Source of the DNA: Schistocephalus solidus
Taxonomy: Eukaryota > Platyhelminthes > Cestoda > Diphyllobothriidea > Diphyllobothriidae
Length of the DNA: 64,000 bases
Reading direction: 5' to 3'
Assembly (NCBI GenBank): GCA_017591395.1
Contig: WEDG01003447.1
Coordinates: forward strand, 124,001 to 188,000
Program-made: the position numbers and the translations under genes
Shown here: positions 1-13,000 of the stretch, piece by piece
How the letters are laid out: each line of letters starts with the position of its first letter
How positions within the stretch are numbered: the first letter of the stretch is position 1
The notes under the pieces: model-generated
Seen by the model: only the letters and a program-made list of their open reading frames with translations
Database searches by the model: none
Told to the model about the DNA's origin: nothing

Positions 1-980
1 GAGTTATCCCGTAAGTTGGCAACGGCTTTTAGCACACTGATAATTTCAGACGCGCCGGATTGTTTATAGTGAGCAAAATATGCTGAACCGTCGACCTCAG
101 TCTCTCCCCCGCCCCCACAATCAGACCACCGCCTAAGCCAGTCGGTTGTGTGGTGTGCGGTACCAATAATCACGTGTACGCGGACATCCTCCTCCACAAC
201 ACAACAGTTCGACCGTAGATTACGACGAGGTCCACCGTATGCTCCACACCAGGTGGTGCAGGGACGGTGACTTGTGCGTGAATTAGTTTTAAGTGATAGT
301 AGAATTGCGCTGCATCTACCGCACTCTCTCTTCCTTCCCCACCTGATCCCGGTGTCATGAGAGAGTCAAGAAGACCGGAAATGCGAGAGGGTGCAGGTGG
401 CTGCCGCGGCCGGAGTCGCCCGTTGGCGTACCACCACACCTGGCTCGGATCCCACGGAGTGGGAGTGCCAAAAAGGCCACATTAAGAAGGAACCATTGCA
501 GCCTGACTCTCAGTCCGCCAGTCAGCCACTCCACACAAAACACACATTAAGCTGACCACGTGGTCGGAGTTATCCCGTTAGTTGGTAACCTTCCAAACCA
601 TGGCTTTTAGCGCACCGTGATAGTTTTAAGCGCGTCAGATTGTTTTTAGTGAGGAAAATGCGAGGAGCTGTTGACCTCACTCTCTCTCTCCCCCCCACCC
701 TTCAATCAGACCACCATCCGAGCCAGTCAGTTGTTTAATGTGGGAGTGGGCGCATTGGCTGACGGGTCGGCGTACCCGTCTACGCGCGCCACAGTACGAC
801 CTGGCCCCCATAACGCACACACCAGGATTTACTTACTCAGGGGACATGCAGCAGCCATCGCCGTCTGTCTCCCAGTCCACTGGTCAGCCACTCGACACAC
901 ACAACACATGCACTGGGCCGACGGCGTGGTCTGGTGTAAGCGTCAGATTGGCAGCCTTCCAAACCACGGTTTCTAGGAAA
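1..980 (-). repeat. LINE 3' modules, minus strand
   Basis: Two similar blocks, about 1-145 and 545-745, each start with a gagttatcccg-type sequence followed by CT-rich DNA. Between them (about 245-480) is a block matching 52,090-52,330 in reverse complement. The same modules recur at 3,240-3,690 and, inverted, at 50,860-52,330. They are the repeated noncoding 3' part of the LINE. Confidence 0.75.
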
Positions 981-1080
981 TCGTGATTTTATCAGGTATA
1001 TTATGATGATTGTGAGGGTGTTGTCTATTTATTAGTGTAGATGGTGTGCGCTGATATGGCTTAGCCTCCGGTAGTTTACC

Positions 1081-3237
1081 GCAGGTTGTCGTGGAGGCGC
1101 ATGTGTCCTAATAGGCCCATGCGGTGTGTAACTTTGCGGTAGCAGTGGAGGCGGGCGTGACGACTGTATGCCGAAGCCCCAGGCACTGGTTTACCAGCCT
1201 CCGTGCGATGGATTCGCAGGTGACCGACCAGGCCGATGCGTGCGTTGAATTTGCAGGCGCAGTGCGGGCAGGAGAAATCGGTAGAGCCTGGGGGATGTCA
1301 TTCGTAGTAGTGGAGTGGCAGTGGCAGGAGCGGAGGGTTTGCATGGGGTATCGGTGTTGTCGGCATTGCGGTGAATTCCGCCGTCATGGATGCGAATGTG
1401 ACCGAATAGGCCCATGCGATGAGTGAATGCGCGAGGACAGTGAGGGCAGTGGAGGCGGCGATCTCTGCTGTGTGTTGTTGCTCCAGGCACTGGTTCACCA
1501 GTCTCTGTACGATGGATTCGCAAGTGACTGACCAGGCCGATGCATGAGATGAATGTGCGGTCGCATTGAGGACAGTTTAGGAGTGAGTCCCCGTCGCTGG
1601 TGGTGGTGGGGGTAACCGGTGATGGGTATTGGGATGTGGTCTCTATGATGGTGGGAGTAATGAAATTGATGCCAGGAGTGAGGGTGGGGAGTCCGAAGGA
1701 GAATTGGCAGAATTTGACGTAGAATTTGGAATTGTCGGATTGTTGGTGCATTGCGTCCGAATATGTCTGACCAGGCCGATTCGCGTGTGGAAAGTGCGTT
1801 GACAGCGCCGTCCTGTTGTAAGGGCCTGGGCATCGGCGGTGTTTGTCCGGGGCGCTGGTGACTTTTGTGCCGCTCTTTTGGCCTTGGCGGCGGCGACCCG
1901 GTTGGCCTCATAGATTGCTGCACCAGTCTTAACGGATCTTCTCCATGCCGGTCTATCCTTTGCGAGGTCCTCCCAGATCGCTGGGTTGATTTGCAGTTGC
2001 TTCAGTGATTTCTTAAAAGTATCCTTGTAGCGTCGTTTGACCTCCCTGCTGGCGAGAACCCGTAGCGACATCTCCGTAGAAAAGTCGTTTTGGTAGTCGT
2101 TCGCCGTCCATTCTTACCAGGTGGTCGCTCCATCGCAGTTGAACTTGCCTCAGCATGGCGTGGATGCTGAGGATTCCGGTCCGCTCCAGGACTTCCGTGT
2201 CCGGGATCCTGTCTTGCTATCTCAGCTTCAGTATTCTGCGGAGGCATTTGAGATGGAAGTGATTCAGCTTCCTGGTTTAGTTCGAGTAAATGTTCCAGGT
2301 CTCCGTTCCGTAAATAAGTGTCGTCAAGACGGCAACCTTGTACACCTTCAGTTTGGTGTTCAGGTGAACACTGGTGATTCCACATGGAGGCCTGCAGCCA
2401 GGCGAAGGCCTGACTAGCTTTTGAGATCCGTTGGGCAACCTCGTCATCGATTCTCGTGTTGCGTGACAGCGTGCTTCCTAGATAAGCAAAGTTTCCACAT
2501 TTTTGAGATGAGCACCGTTGACACTGATTCGGAGAGCAATGTATTCCGTGCTAGGTGGCGGCTGGTGCATGACAACCGTTTTGGCTATACTGATTGTTAA
2601 TCCAAAATTGGCGCAGCCTGCGTCGAAGAAGTCCATACTCCTTTGCATGTCCTGTTCCGTCATGGTATTAAGGGCGCAGTCGTCTGCGAAGAGTAAGTCA
2701 TGGACTGTAGTCGTAGACACACGCGTTGAAGCCTGCATACGCCGACTGTTGAGAAGATGTCCGTCGGTTCTTTGGCGATGCGGATCCCAGGCTGCTCATC
2801 ACGGTAGGCGTCCATCAACATAGCAGAGAACATGATACCGAACAGGGTGTTTGCCAATACGTAGCCCTGCTTCACTCCTTTGGTCACTGCGAATGCTTCG
2901 GATACTGTCCCGTTGTCAGTGACGCGCGCCCTCATCCCGTCATGAAGCTGACGCACCATGTGCGTGAACCTCTCAGGACAGCCGAATTTCTGTATGACTT
3001 TCCAGAGTCCGTCGCGATTCACCGTGTCAAAGGCTTTCGTCAGATCCACGAATGTAGTGTAAAGGTGAGTTCGCATCTCCTGGCACTTCTCTTATAGCTG
3101 GCGGCAAAGATCATATCGGTTGTTCCGCGGTGTCGGCGGAAGCCACATTGGCTTTCCGGGAGCAGGCCCTGCTCTAGGTGACCGTTAAGACGATCGAGAA
3201 GGATACGGGCGAAGATCTTCCCGGCGATGTTGAGCAA
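1081..3237 (-). pseudogene. broken LINE ORF: RT palm, C-terminal region, C2H2 fingers
   Basis: Reading leftward, the minus strand gives the RT block with [15 protein letters not shown] (near 3,235), then motif A as [15 protein letters not shown] (about 3,050-3,000), the QGYVLANTLF region, and the catalytic FADD box at about 2,690-2,679. Classical C2H2 fingers (Cx2C, x12, Hx3H) follow at about 1,575-1,510 and 1,455-1,390, with a weaker pair below 1,340. The frame changes at least six times, so no intact product is possible. The fingers after RT probably bind nucleic acid in the ribonucleoprotein; that role is inferred from related LINEs. Confidence 0.85.
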
Positions 3238-3239
3238 CC

Positions 3240-3690
3240 AGATGCCTCCTCCTCCCCACCTGAGCCTGGTGTCATGACATAATCAAGAAAACCGGCGATG
3301 GGAGAGGGCGCAGGTGGCTGATGCGACCGAAGCCGCCCCTGGGCGTACCACCAAACCTGGATCGGATCCCACGGAATGGGAGTGCCATAAAGGCAACATT
3401 GAGAAGGAGCCATTGCAGCCTCACTCTCAATCCGCCAGCCAGCCACTCCACACAAAACACAAATTGGGCTGACCACAATGTCCGAGTTATCCCATCAGTT
3501 GGCAACCTTCCAAGCCACGGCTTTTAGCGCACTGTGATAGTTTCAAGCGTGTTAGACTGTTTACTGAGGAAATGCGCTGAGCTGTCGAACTCACTCTCTC
3601 CCCCACCCTCACAATCAGACCACCGTCCGAGCTGGTCAGTTGTCTGATGCGGAAGTGGGCGCAGCTGCTGGTAACCTCGTCTATGTGTAC
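3240..3690 (-). mobile_element. second LINE 3' module, abutting the truncated copy
   Basis: This repeats the 3' module seen at about 330-745, including the cggtgtcatga-like block, the caCACAAAACAC block and the gagttatccc block at 3,484. It joins the truncated RT directly at about 3,239. Either a second insertion landed there or a head-to-tail LINE array was truncated. No protein is encoded. Confidence 0.7.
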
Positions 3691-3822
3691 TGCGTATACA
3701 CACATTCACACAATGCTGACCTAAATAAGACAGCTGTCGCCAGCATACCCCTCAGTTCGATTTTTCCGGCTGTTTATGCTTCTCACCTCGACTTTGGGAT
3801 TTCTCTTACGAGGGAAGGACAG

Positions 3823-3867
3823 GTTAGGCTATAAATATGTAGAGTACATCGATGAGCACGCTTCAGT
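3823..3867 (+). CDS. tentative PICALM exon (ANTH helix)
   Basis: An AG precedes 3,823 and a GTGTGT donor follows 3,867. The translation contains KYVEYIDEHAS, which aligns weakly with the animal ANTH segment around RYLNEKA (Tyr, Tyr, Glu and Ala shared). It ends with two bases, which is the phase needed by the exon at 3,967. Against it, joining the two would skip the usual YRxxAFDF segment, and the frame stays open right through the supposed intron. It may be chance. Confidence 0.25.
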
Positions 3868-3966
3868 GTGTGTTGTGTTTTGGTTCTTTGTCAGATTTTT
3901 AGCCCCTCTGCTTCTGCGCCTTACTGTATACTTTGCCTCACTCTCATGTCCTTTCTCCTCATACAG

Positions 3967-4006
3967 GCGTGATGAAACCAACCTTCGCACTATGCCTTTG
4001 CCAAAG
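3967..4006 (+). CDS. PICALM: PICALM exon a (ANTH)
   Basis: The exon begins after catacAG and ends before GTAGGT. One base completes a split codon, then 13 codons read RDETNLRTMPLPK. This matches the family segment with the sequence MRTM just before the LLKxxP helix. The join to 16,270 is in phase 0 and rebuilds a continuous helix (…PK/LFKVLPP). It is short, so it rests mainly on phase and on the RTM match. Confidence 0.65.
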
Positions 4007-7000
4007 GTAGGTTCGCGTTTTTTGTTCCCCCACCCTTTCTACCACCCTTTATCCCCCAATTACCCAAAACCTTACGGCTGTTTTATTTATTGGTTCGTCA
4101 TCCTTGTGCAGCGCACTCCAATTTATATCCAGCTTTGGGTGCTACGTCGCTGTCATCCTTAGCTGGCGTGGTAAATCTTATTGTGTAAGGATGTACAAAC
4201 TCGTGGCCTCTGAGCCCTCCTGGTTGAGAAACCTCGCGGCCCTCAGTAAATGCAACTAATGCGTGACGGGACTCCCCTCCCGCAGCTGGTTTCGCTTTAT
4301 GTGCTTTTAGCCTCTGAGATGCGCCTGCTGCATCTGCCTCTTAGTGAATCGATAGGGGGAAGAATGTCACATGCCCACGCACACGCACACACTGACCTAG
4401 ATGCAATGACTGAAGACTCGCCATCGCTGAGCCACCTTTGAACTTCTTCAACGTCATCTGCGTGCCCGGTTGAAATTATTGGCAATCTTGTGCAAGCTCG
4501 TTTGCCATTCGCCTGATACCCAACTGGTCTATTCTAACCTTGAGAGCCTTGTCAGACGGCAGCTTATGTGGTCGGACTTTCGGTGGAGAAAACTTCTAAA
4601 CGATTACCAGGATCATAAATTGGTGAGCACACTGCTTCTGTCGCGACGGGAGGACACGAATGGATGTCATCCATCCACCAAGCCGCCACCGCTCAAATAC
4701 ACAGCATGACGATCCACAGCTGAACGGAATTTTTAAATGCCCAGGTCATGGTCTCCACATACTGCGTGAGTGAAGCATGTTCTTGCCCAACCGCTGAACA
4801 TCCTTCTTTGAGCCACCACTTCGTCTTGTGCATGCGTCGGTCGAATAAGGTGTGGTCATGCGCTTCTTGTCTGTTGGTTGGGCACGGTCAACCGGGCTGA
4901 GAGAATCATCTCAGTTTGCGGACACTATTTACGATCACGATTTGCAAGGTAGTCAGTCGTCTTCTATCCTTTTCTGACAGGTCATCAAGATCTTGTGCGC
5001 TCGCTGTGTCAGTCTCTCCTCGTATCTTGGCTCGTCTGCAAAATTCTTGCCGTTTGCTGAAACTCGCCCCCTCTTGACGTCACTGCACAGCTCGTGACCA
5101 TGCTGCATGTGCCGTGTAAGCGAACCACATGCAGGAGTGCTCCTGCGGTCTGTCGACCGGAGCTTGTTGCCTACGCTTTCTGCCTACAGACGGCTTGCTT
5201 TTTCGCGTTAAACCCTAACCTCTTTTGCTCGTGCACGAACCCGAGTAGGGTTTCCCCGACACCTGGAAATTCTAATTGGATCCACAGTTATTGTGGCAAG
5301 ACACGCGAATAATTTTAGTTACTACTCCAAGTCCAACTCTTGCCCTCCTGGCGCATTCCCAATGTCACAACTTGCATTCAATTTGGTAGGTTCAGAAGTT
5401 GGCAACTGACAGGATAGTTCCTCTGAACTGAGGATCATTCAGCAACAGCTCCGTCTTGGCCTTCATGTACAAGAATATTTATGTAGCTTTCTTTTTCCCG
5501 CGGGGTGAATACGGAGGTCTTGGCTTTATTTACTACAAGCTTAGCCACACAGTCCAACCGAATCTTGCTGACCCCGAGAATTCCAATGCGCTAAGAGGGA
5601 TTAAAATGTATGACGATTTATAAAGACCACATTAAGAAGGAGCCATTGTATCCGGCCCCGCTGTACCGTGTAGGCCCAGGTTTATTCCATCCACTGAGAA
5701 CCGTCCAGGCCTCAACTGTCAACGTGTAGTGATATTTGCTTGATTGCGTGTAATTATTATAAAGAGAATATAAAGCACTGGATTAGAACTCATCCCATCT
5801 CACCCCTTCCTCCGTCTCTTTCTCGCCTCGGCAGCCTGTCTGAGTCAAGCCGAATGTTGATGAGATTAAGTCGATCTAATGCGAGCCACACGTTGGAGGG
5901 AGGGTTACTATGGAGGCCACATCGAAAAGAAGGCATTTGCAGTCTAAAAACTGTCTAAGTAACGACTTAGTGCGTCATCTCAACCACTGCTGTTAACTGC
6001 GAGACCTCATACTCGGCACCCCGCTATCGGAGGCGCCCATCGTTGATCCCTCCGCGTTACTCATTTCCTTAAATAAAATTCACCCGATGTAGTTGGTTAC
6101 TCAAAATTATCTGTTGTTCGATTGTCCCCGTATCGCTGCCTTTAGACAGTGGTTTGATGTATTTTCTCGCCGTGCCAATCAGGTACTGTGTATGGCAAGG
6201 TCGTATTCTGATTGGCTAACTCTCTTTTCTCCTCTCGTCCGCCACTGTGGCGACCGGATACTCTACTGTGCTCCACACAACAATCGTACCTCTACTTCGT
6301 ACTCTGTTCTTACACGCGAAGAATGTCGTAGGCGAGTTTGGCCCACGAAGTTTTGTTTTTTTCCCTCCCATAGAGTGATTAAAAACTTTCAGGTTTTTGT
6401 ATTGGTGGCGAGTTAAATTGATTTCGTCTGTTTGTTGTGATCTAGTTTTTTCGAATTTTAAATATACTATGCAGGCTCTTCCCCTCCACCCCTTACGCAG
6501 ACGGGTAAATCTGCAGTGTTTTAAGTTGATCTCCGAGCCTTAGCCTTCAGACCCGTAAATAAGCCTATGACAAGGCAGTAACAAATGAGCGGCCTTTGTG
6601 GCGTCTAACCACTTGTCAGTCAGCTGAGTCTGATTGGTTCGAAAGGGCATCGCGTAATTTACAGGCAACAGATCGGCGTACCGACTTAAATTTTTTAGTG
6701 AAAGTGCAAGCCTCAAGCGGCTATCTTGGTGCTCGTTCACGTCAAATGCGTGGCTGGCCTTCAGGGCTCAGGACAGTTTGCCTAGCCCTCCGCACCGGCA
6801 GTTCTTATGTCTTCGCGATTTCAGCCATCCTTCGGTCTGACCTGTGTACTAGCAAGGACAATTTCAAGCCAGAATCCGTTAAACAACCCCAGCTCGCTTG
6901 TGTACTTGTGATTTTTTCCCTTATTATCGCACAGTAGCGTGTGGTCGATGGAGGAGACTGGCTTCACTTTCGGTGGCGGTGCGTGTTGTGGCCTTGAAGG

Positions 7001-10000
7001 CACTCCTTGTTTTTCACAGCCCTAAAGCGTTGGTGAGTGCCGTTTGTACCCGATATGTATGTACGGTTTATGAATTATCATGAGTTATTCTGGTGTTACA
7101 GCTGATGGTCGCCCTAATCAACCACTTCTTTGGGGTTTCGGTAATTGACCTGTCTTACAACATATTCAAAATTGTCCCGTCTCACCTATCGGTTGACTCC
7201 GAAGTGGCCACTCCAGCTTCCGCTTTAGCCTGCAGATCCAGTGCACCAACAGTCGCTCATGAGTCTTACTCGATCCTGAACTATTTGGGTAATGTTTTCA
7301 TTAACGGTAGTTTTAGAAGGCACTTGTCTGACCTATCGACTTTTCGCCTGCATCGACACTGCAGCAATGCCGAATTTGCCAACCAACTGGAGTACACGGA
7401 TTTGTGATATCCGATCTTGCAACGTCCTATCCGAATTCCTCCAAAGACGCGTATGTAAGGTGTGAACACACCATGTCGATGTAGGTCTTACTATGTTGCG
7501 TTGCTCAGCCATCTGACGAGCATGAGTGTAAGACAGCAGATCTGCTGGGTCAACAACTTGCATTCCAGTTATGCCCACCTGTCAGGTTTCCATGGCAAAC
7601 TCTCTGCGTTTTTCTTCCTCCCTTCCCCCGCCCTCCACTCCCCTGTAAAACTGCCAAGGCTACTATTTTATTATTTTTCTTTTCTTGGTATTAATTCGGT
7701 TCTCTAATCGAGGTAGTTGACCCTTCCCAACATTTACAATCCATCCGCCCGCCAAATTGATGAACATTACTCCTATGTACCATTAAGTATTTTCGGTCGC
7801 ATTCGGGGGATCCTCTGCTTAGTACTCGAACTGGTCGCATATTAACCTTGGGGCCCAACTGAACTCGGGTTTTAATTTCAGGTTTATTATACTTGGTCTT
7901 GAGCTACAGAAGGGTGACGATAATATGCAGGCCGGAAATGACCACCTAACGAATACCGGAAGTTTCACGTCCAGGGGGCAGACCGTATTCCGTTTCGACC
8001 GTCTTCGGTGATTCTGACAAAGCAATAACAAATGAGCGACTTCTGTTGCGCCTAACTACCTGTCGTTCGACTGTGTCCTTGTCTCGCTTGAAAGGGCATC
8101 ACGTGTTTTACAGACAGCAGATTGGTGTGCGGACTTATGTTGTTAGTGAAATTCCAAGGTTCAAGCGGCTCTCTTTTTGTCTTGTTGCTGGGCCATGTCA
8201 ATATCGTGGCTGACTTGCAGGGCAAGAAACAGTGTCACACCCCTCCACACCAGCAGTTATTGTGTCTGTGCGAAATCAGTCGTCCCTCGATCTGATATGT
8301 GTACTAGCAAGGACAATTTCAGGCTATAAACCGTTAAACAACCCCAGTTTGCTCACGTATTTGAGATTTTCCCTGATTATCACACGTTAGTATGTGATCG
8401 ATGGAGGATAATGACTCCATTTTCGGCGGCGGTGCGTTCTGCGGTCCTGAGGACACTCGTTGTATGTGACGGAAAGCCCCAAGGTATTTATAAGTCTCTA
8501 CCGTTTGTCCCTATATGTACTTACGGTTTATGAAGTATCATTAATTCGTCTGTTGTTACTGCTGATGACCGCCCTCGTCAGCCTGTCCTTCCTGGTTTCG
8601 GTAATGGGTGAACAGCCGTGCTGGTTTATGTTACGGCCTGTTCGAAATTGTTCGAGGAGTTCAGTCCTGGCTCTCCACCTCGTGTATTCAGTTAACTCAG
8701 AAGTGGCCGCTTCCACTTTAGCCTGCCGATCCAGTACATCAGCAGCCACTCATGGGTCTTATTTGATTCGGAGCTGTATGGACAACCTTTTGCTCTAAAT
8801 CATAGGACGGCCGTTTTAGAAGGCTTCTGTCTGATATTATACCCCTATCGACATTTCATCCGCGTCAACATTGCAGCGATGCCGAGCATTCCGGTCAACT
8901 GGGGGACGCTTGTGTGCGGCATCTGATCTTGCAACGTCCTATTCAAGGTCCTCGGAGGACGCTTGTGTAAGGCATGAACACACATGTCGATGCGTGCCTT
9001 ACTATGTGGCGTAGGTCAGCTATTTGTCGTGCATGGGTGCTAGGCAGCAGGTCCGCTAGGTCAGTAACGTTTATGCTAGTTAGCCCTAACTGTCGACTTT
9101 CAAGGCAGACTGTTTATTTTCCCCTCAGTCCTCTGGCAACCTGTCCAGGCTAGTATTTTACTATTATGCTTAGTATTATTATCATTCTTGCTATCCATCT
9201 GGTTCTTCCCAATATTGGCAGTCCATCCACCCGCGGGATTGATGAATTTGCGCTCTATTGTGGCATCTAGTAGTTCCGTGCGCGGTCAAGGGAATCATTG
9301 ACTAGTACTCGAACTGGTTTCACATTCGGCTCAGGGACCAACTTAACTCGGGTTTAAATTTCAGGTTTATCACATCTGGGCTTCAACTACGGGAGAATGA
9401 TGATAAAATGCAGGCCGAAATTGACCACCTGACGACTCTACAGATGTTTCACGTGCGTGGAAAGGCCGTATTCCGTCGAGCAATCACTTTAGACCGGTGA
9501 ACGCCAGAACTAAGCCTCGGGGTCTACAGAGCGTGTGTCCAATAGTTTGTCCGTCGATCTCGCTAGGCATCCCCGCGTCCCCAGGGACAGCGATACGGAT
9601 ACATTAGTGGATTGGATTATGGAGAGAGCGCGAGAAAGTCGATCCCTCTCTACGTCCCTCACATTTGTCCCCCCTTGCCCCCCATCAAATGCCCTTAGGA
9701 GGACTAGCTCAAAAGCTTGGATTTAGAGGATGAACAAGCGTACTGCACACTCGCCATCAACCAGGCGTAATTCGCCTGCAATAAGGAGTATTTAGGCACA
9801 TTTTCTGTCTGTTTTGACCGCGGAGCCCATTTAGGGTAGCCCGACCTGTGAATGGAGGTGCGTGGCTATGCTGCCCTCATGAGGCATGTTTCACTCTGAC
9901 TTGATGCAAGCTTCATAGGCGCATTTATTTTGATCGCCCGGCTGATGTCACACTGACTTGCGTGTGCATTAGTTTATAGCGAAAGCAGACTTGAGAAGCA

Positions 10001-13000
10001 CCTATCGCACCACCACCACCCGGGCCTGACGTCAAGACCGACTGAAGGTGCGACCGAGCGCAGCGGCTTGCAAAGCTAAGCAGTCGGCCTACGCGTGCCG
10101 TACGCGTGCCGTTGAAGACGCATCTGCCAGGCTCATTCGGTGCTGTTGTTGTCAACGTCTCGCCCCTCTCCCTCCGAACTCTTGTGACGAAGAAAAGGGA
10201 AAGTTTTACGACTGTCTCTGCACCTTTCTGTTCAGCATAAGTTTTTGCATAGAACCGATATGGCCGACACCAGGATGGCAGATGTTTGCAATTTAGTACT
10301 TGCTGTGTCAATGGTGACCAACGTCTTCCTTCCGCCGAGGACAGTAGGCAGTTTTTGGCTGACGTCAGGTTCCCTCAGTTGACCCACTATTCAAATAACA
10401 GAACGGGTACCACACAGATTTATCTATTTCCTCGTGGCCTTTTGCGATTTTCAACTGTCAGTAAGTACATGTAACAGAGAATGCCGTGAGGATAAGTTAT
10501 ATTTAGCGCTTGTGAGTAAAAAAATTGCGTCTTATGACATTCACGAAAACGAATATTTACAAGTCTCCATGCCGTAAAACGATCAGCCGCTTCCACCATG
10601 ACGTTGACAAATGCCTTGATTTACTTGGAAATTATGGCACTCTTTCACTAAAGTCAGGGCTTTGCTGGCCCACTTAGGTCGCACCAGCTCGATGCTGGAC
10701 AGTGCGCTCGGATTTCTGCAGACGAGACCTCTAGTGCACTGTTTCATCAGATAGCGTTGTCAGCCAGAGACAGCTGAAGCCGATATTGGCTAAACACGGC
10801 CTTTGGAACATGAATCCAGCCTCCGTTATTGACAACACAACAAGCTTTACTGGCTTCGGGCTTCGTTGAACGGGCGTTCTACGCTTAGTCAGACCATCCA
10901 GGCGACGACAGATTCCACTGTCACGTAGCTACATGAACGAATACCGCGCCACCAGGAGCACTTTATCGAGCTGCCGAGTCTCGCTACCTATGACGACTCC
11001 CAGCAGTCTAATTTGCAGATTCTTCTGCAAAGCCTCTTTACTCTTTGTGTGTCTTAGGTCGAAACAAGTGAGGACAGAATGCCAACTGCAGTCTACCGGA
11101 ACTGTTATATCTGGATATTTTGAGATATCTTTGCAAGGGGAACTTAAATTACGCCGCTGTTCTACTTCCTCTCCTCCGGAAGGAAGATGAGCGGGATGCC
11201 GCGTATACAATGTATCAGCCTAGTCACCGTTTCCGCTACGATCTTTGCTACCTTCCTCCTGAACTCTTATTGCATCTACGAAGCCTTTGCGTCGGTTGTG
11301 CTGAAGAGGTATTTACCCTGTGCCACATATGCCTGTTCCACTCATGATGAACCAGGATTTCATAAACAAGACGGGCGTCTCAGACCCCACAGGATTTGGC
11401 GTGTCATATAGACCAAGTTGAGTAGCCATTCCAGTCAGGGCTTTTAACACACCGTGATAGTTTAAAACCTCGTCAGATTGTTTATAGTGAGGGATATGCA
11501 TTGTTTCCCGAAGGGACGCAGCCCTCAGAGTCGATCTCATTCCCGCTCCCCTCTCCCGGGTAGCGGTCTGTTGTGCGGACCGGTCAGTCATTTGATGCGG
11601 GGATTGGGCTCAAGTGTTTGACAGAGCTTAACGGTCCGTCTACGCGTACCTCCCATGACCTGCGCCCTCGCCACCTAACACGCCAGGACCTTGCACAAAG
11701 GCGATAGAATGGTCTGCTCTCACATTCGTTAGAGTGCCGTAGAGGCCACATGGAGAAAGAGCCAACTAACGCGCTCGGCGCTTACGTGATTGATGCCTAG
11801 TCAGTGCCTCTGGTGGGTGGTATGCGATGGGTTCGTGTGTTGTGTCTTTGCAGGTGGGAGATGTTTGGTGCTGGGGTTTGGTCTGCGGCCGTTTACCGCA
11901 GATTTGCATGGAGGCACATGTGGCCGAGTAGGCTCATGTGCCGACTGAATTTGCATGGGCAGTTAAGGCCGCGGTGACAGGTGTATGTTCATGCTCCTTG
12001 CACCGGTTCGCCAGTTCATGCGGTGGATTTGCTAGTGACTGATCGGGCCGATGCTTGATGTGCATGTGGGGTGGAAATGTGGACAGGATATGTTTTTGTA
12101 ACTGTTTGTGTTAACGTCAGTTTCGATGTTGTTTGGGGTTTGCAGCGCTGGCGGAGGGAGGGGTTTGGTTTTTCTAGGGTTGTGCAGGGTGGTTTGTAGG
12201 CATTATCAGTTCTGTCATTTTCCCAGCTCTACTCCGTCCCACTGACAGACAGTTAGAGTTGAACGTTAGTTCAGTTCTGAACCCAGCATTTTCCCGTTCT
12301 ACGCTTACGCTCACACGTATTAATTATTCTGCACAACCTAAGTCAACTCCAAACTCCACTAGTTGGTCTGAAGGTCACAATCAGAAGCAGTAATCACTTC
12401 TAAGTTCTCTGCCTCAATGAAAGGATTTTGCTAATTGGTTAGAAACCTTCAATACATGCCTCCACAATGACGTGCACATTTCAGCGGGCGTCAGTTAGAT
12501 AGTGGTGGACGTTGTTGCAAAGTATCAGGGCTAGTTTTGTCCTCATACAGATTTTGGGCTCAAAAGAATTTAATAAAGTTAGATTAGAATACAGAATATT
12601 TCGCTTCCTATGCAGTGAATCACATGCGGGAGCAGCTAAGTGGACCAGTAAGAGGCGCACTGTTCTTTGTAGTTGTGGTAGAGGATTGGATCACAAGCAC
12701 CACGAATCGATTACTTTCAGGCGCATGGGCCATGTCTCACACCAGAACGGACGAAGTCGCCTGACAGAAACTCCGAACAATCAGTTCGGTCTTCCAGACA
12801 ATCTCATCCAACCGATTCCATATATTTCAGGAGAACCAATGACTCCGGCACAAATTAATTTTATTGCTGACTTTTCGGATAGCTTGGTTATTTTAACGCA
12901 CAAAGTTGACTCATTCCTCCTCAGCTATCACACTGGAACGCTAAACTATTAATGGTTCTGGAGCCGTAACCAACACCAAGGGCCGCCCATGCCTCGTTTA

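Larger units (their letters stand above)
1..3239 (-). mobile_element. 5'-truncated LINE, minus strand (RT to 3' end)
   Basis: On the minus strand this runs from inside the reverse transcriptase (about 3,237) through the RT palm, the C-terminal region and C2H2 fingers into the 3' modules, and continues past the left edge. It is the same family as the plus copy at 45.9-52.3 kb: the protein blocks are nearly the same and come in the same order. The endonuclease and the first part of RT are missing, which is ordinary 5' truncation from target-primed reverse transcription. Frameshifts and stops break the ORF many times, so the copy is dead. It lies upstream of the first PICALM exon seen. Confidence 0.9.

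Noticed and set aside
10048..10296. Open frame on plus strand near 10.1 kb.
   Set aside because: It overlaps a decayed LINE module and has no domain.
12512..12952. 146-codon open frame in the first intron.
   Set aside because: No recognised domain, no splice support and no repeat homology; it can arise by chance in 12 kb.
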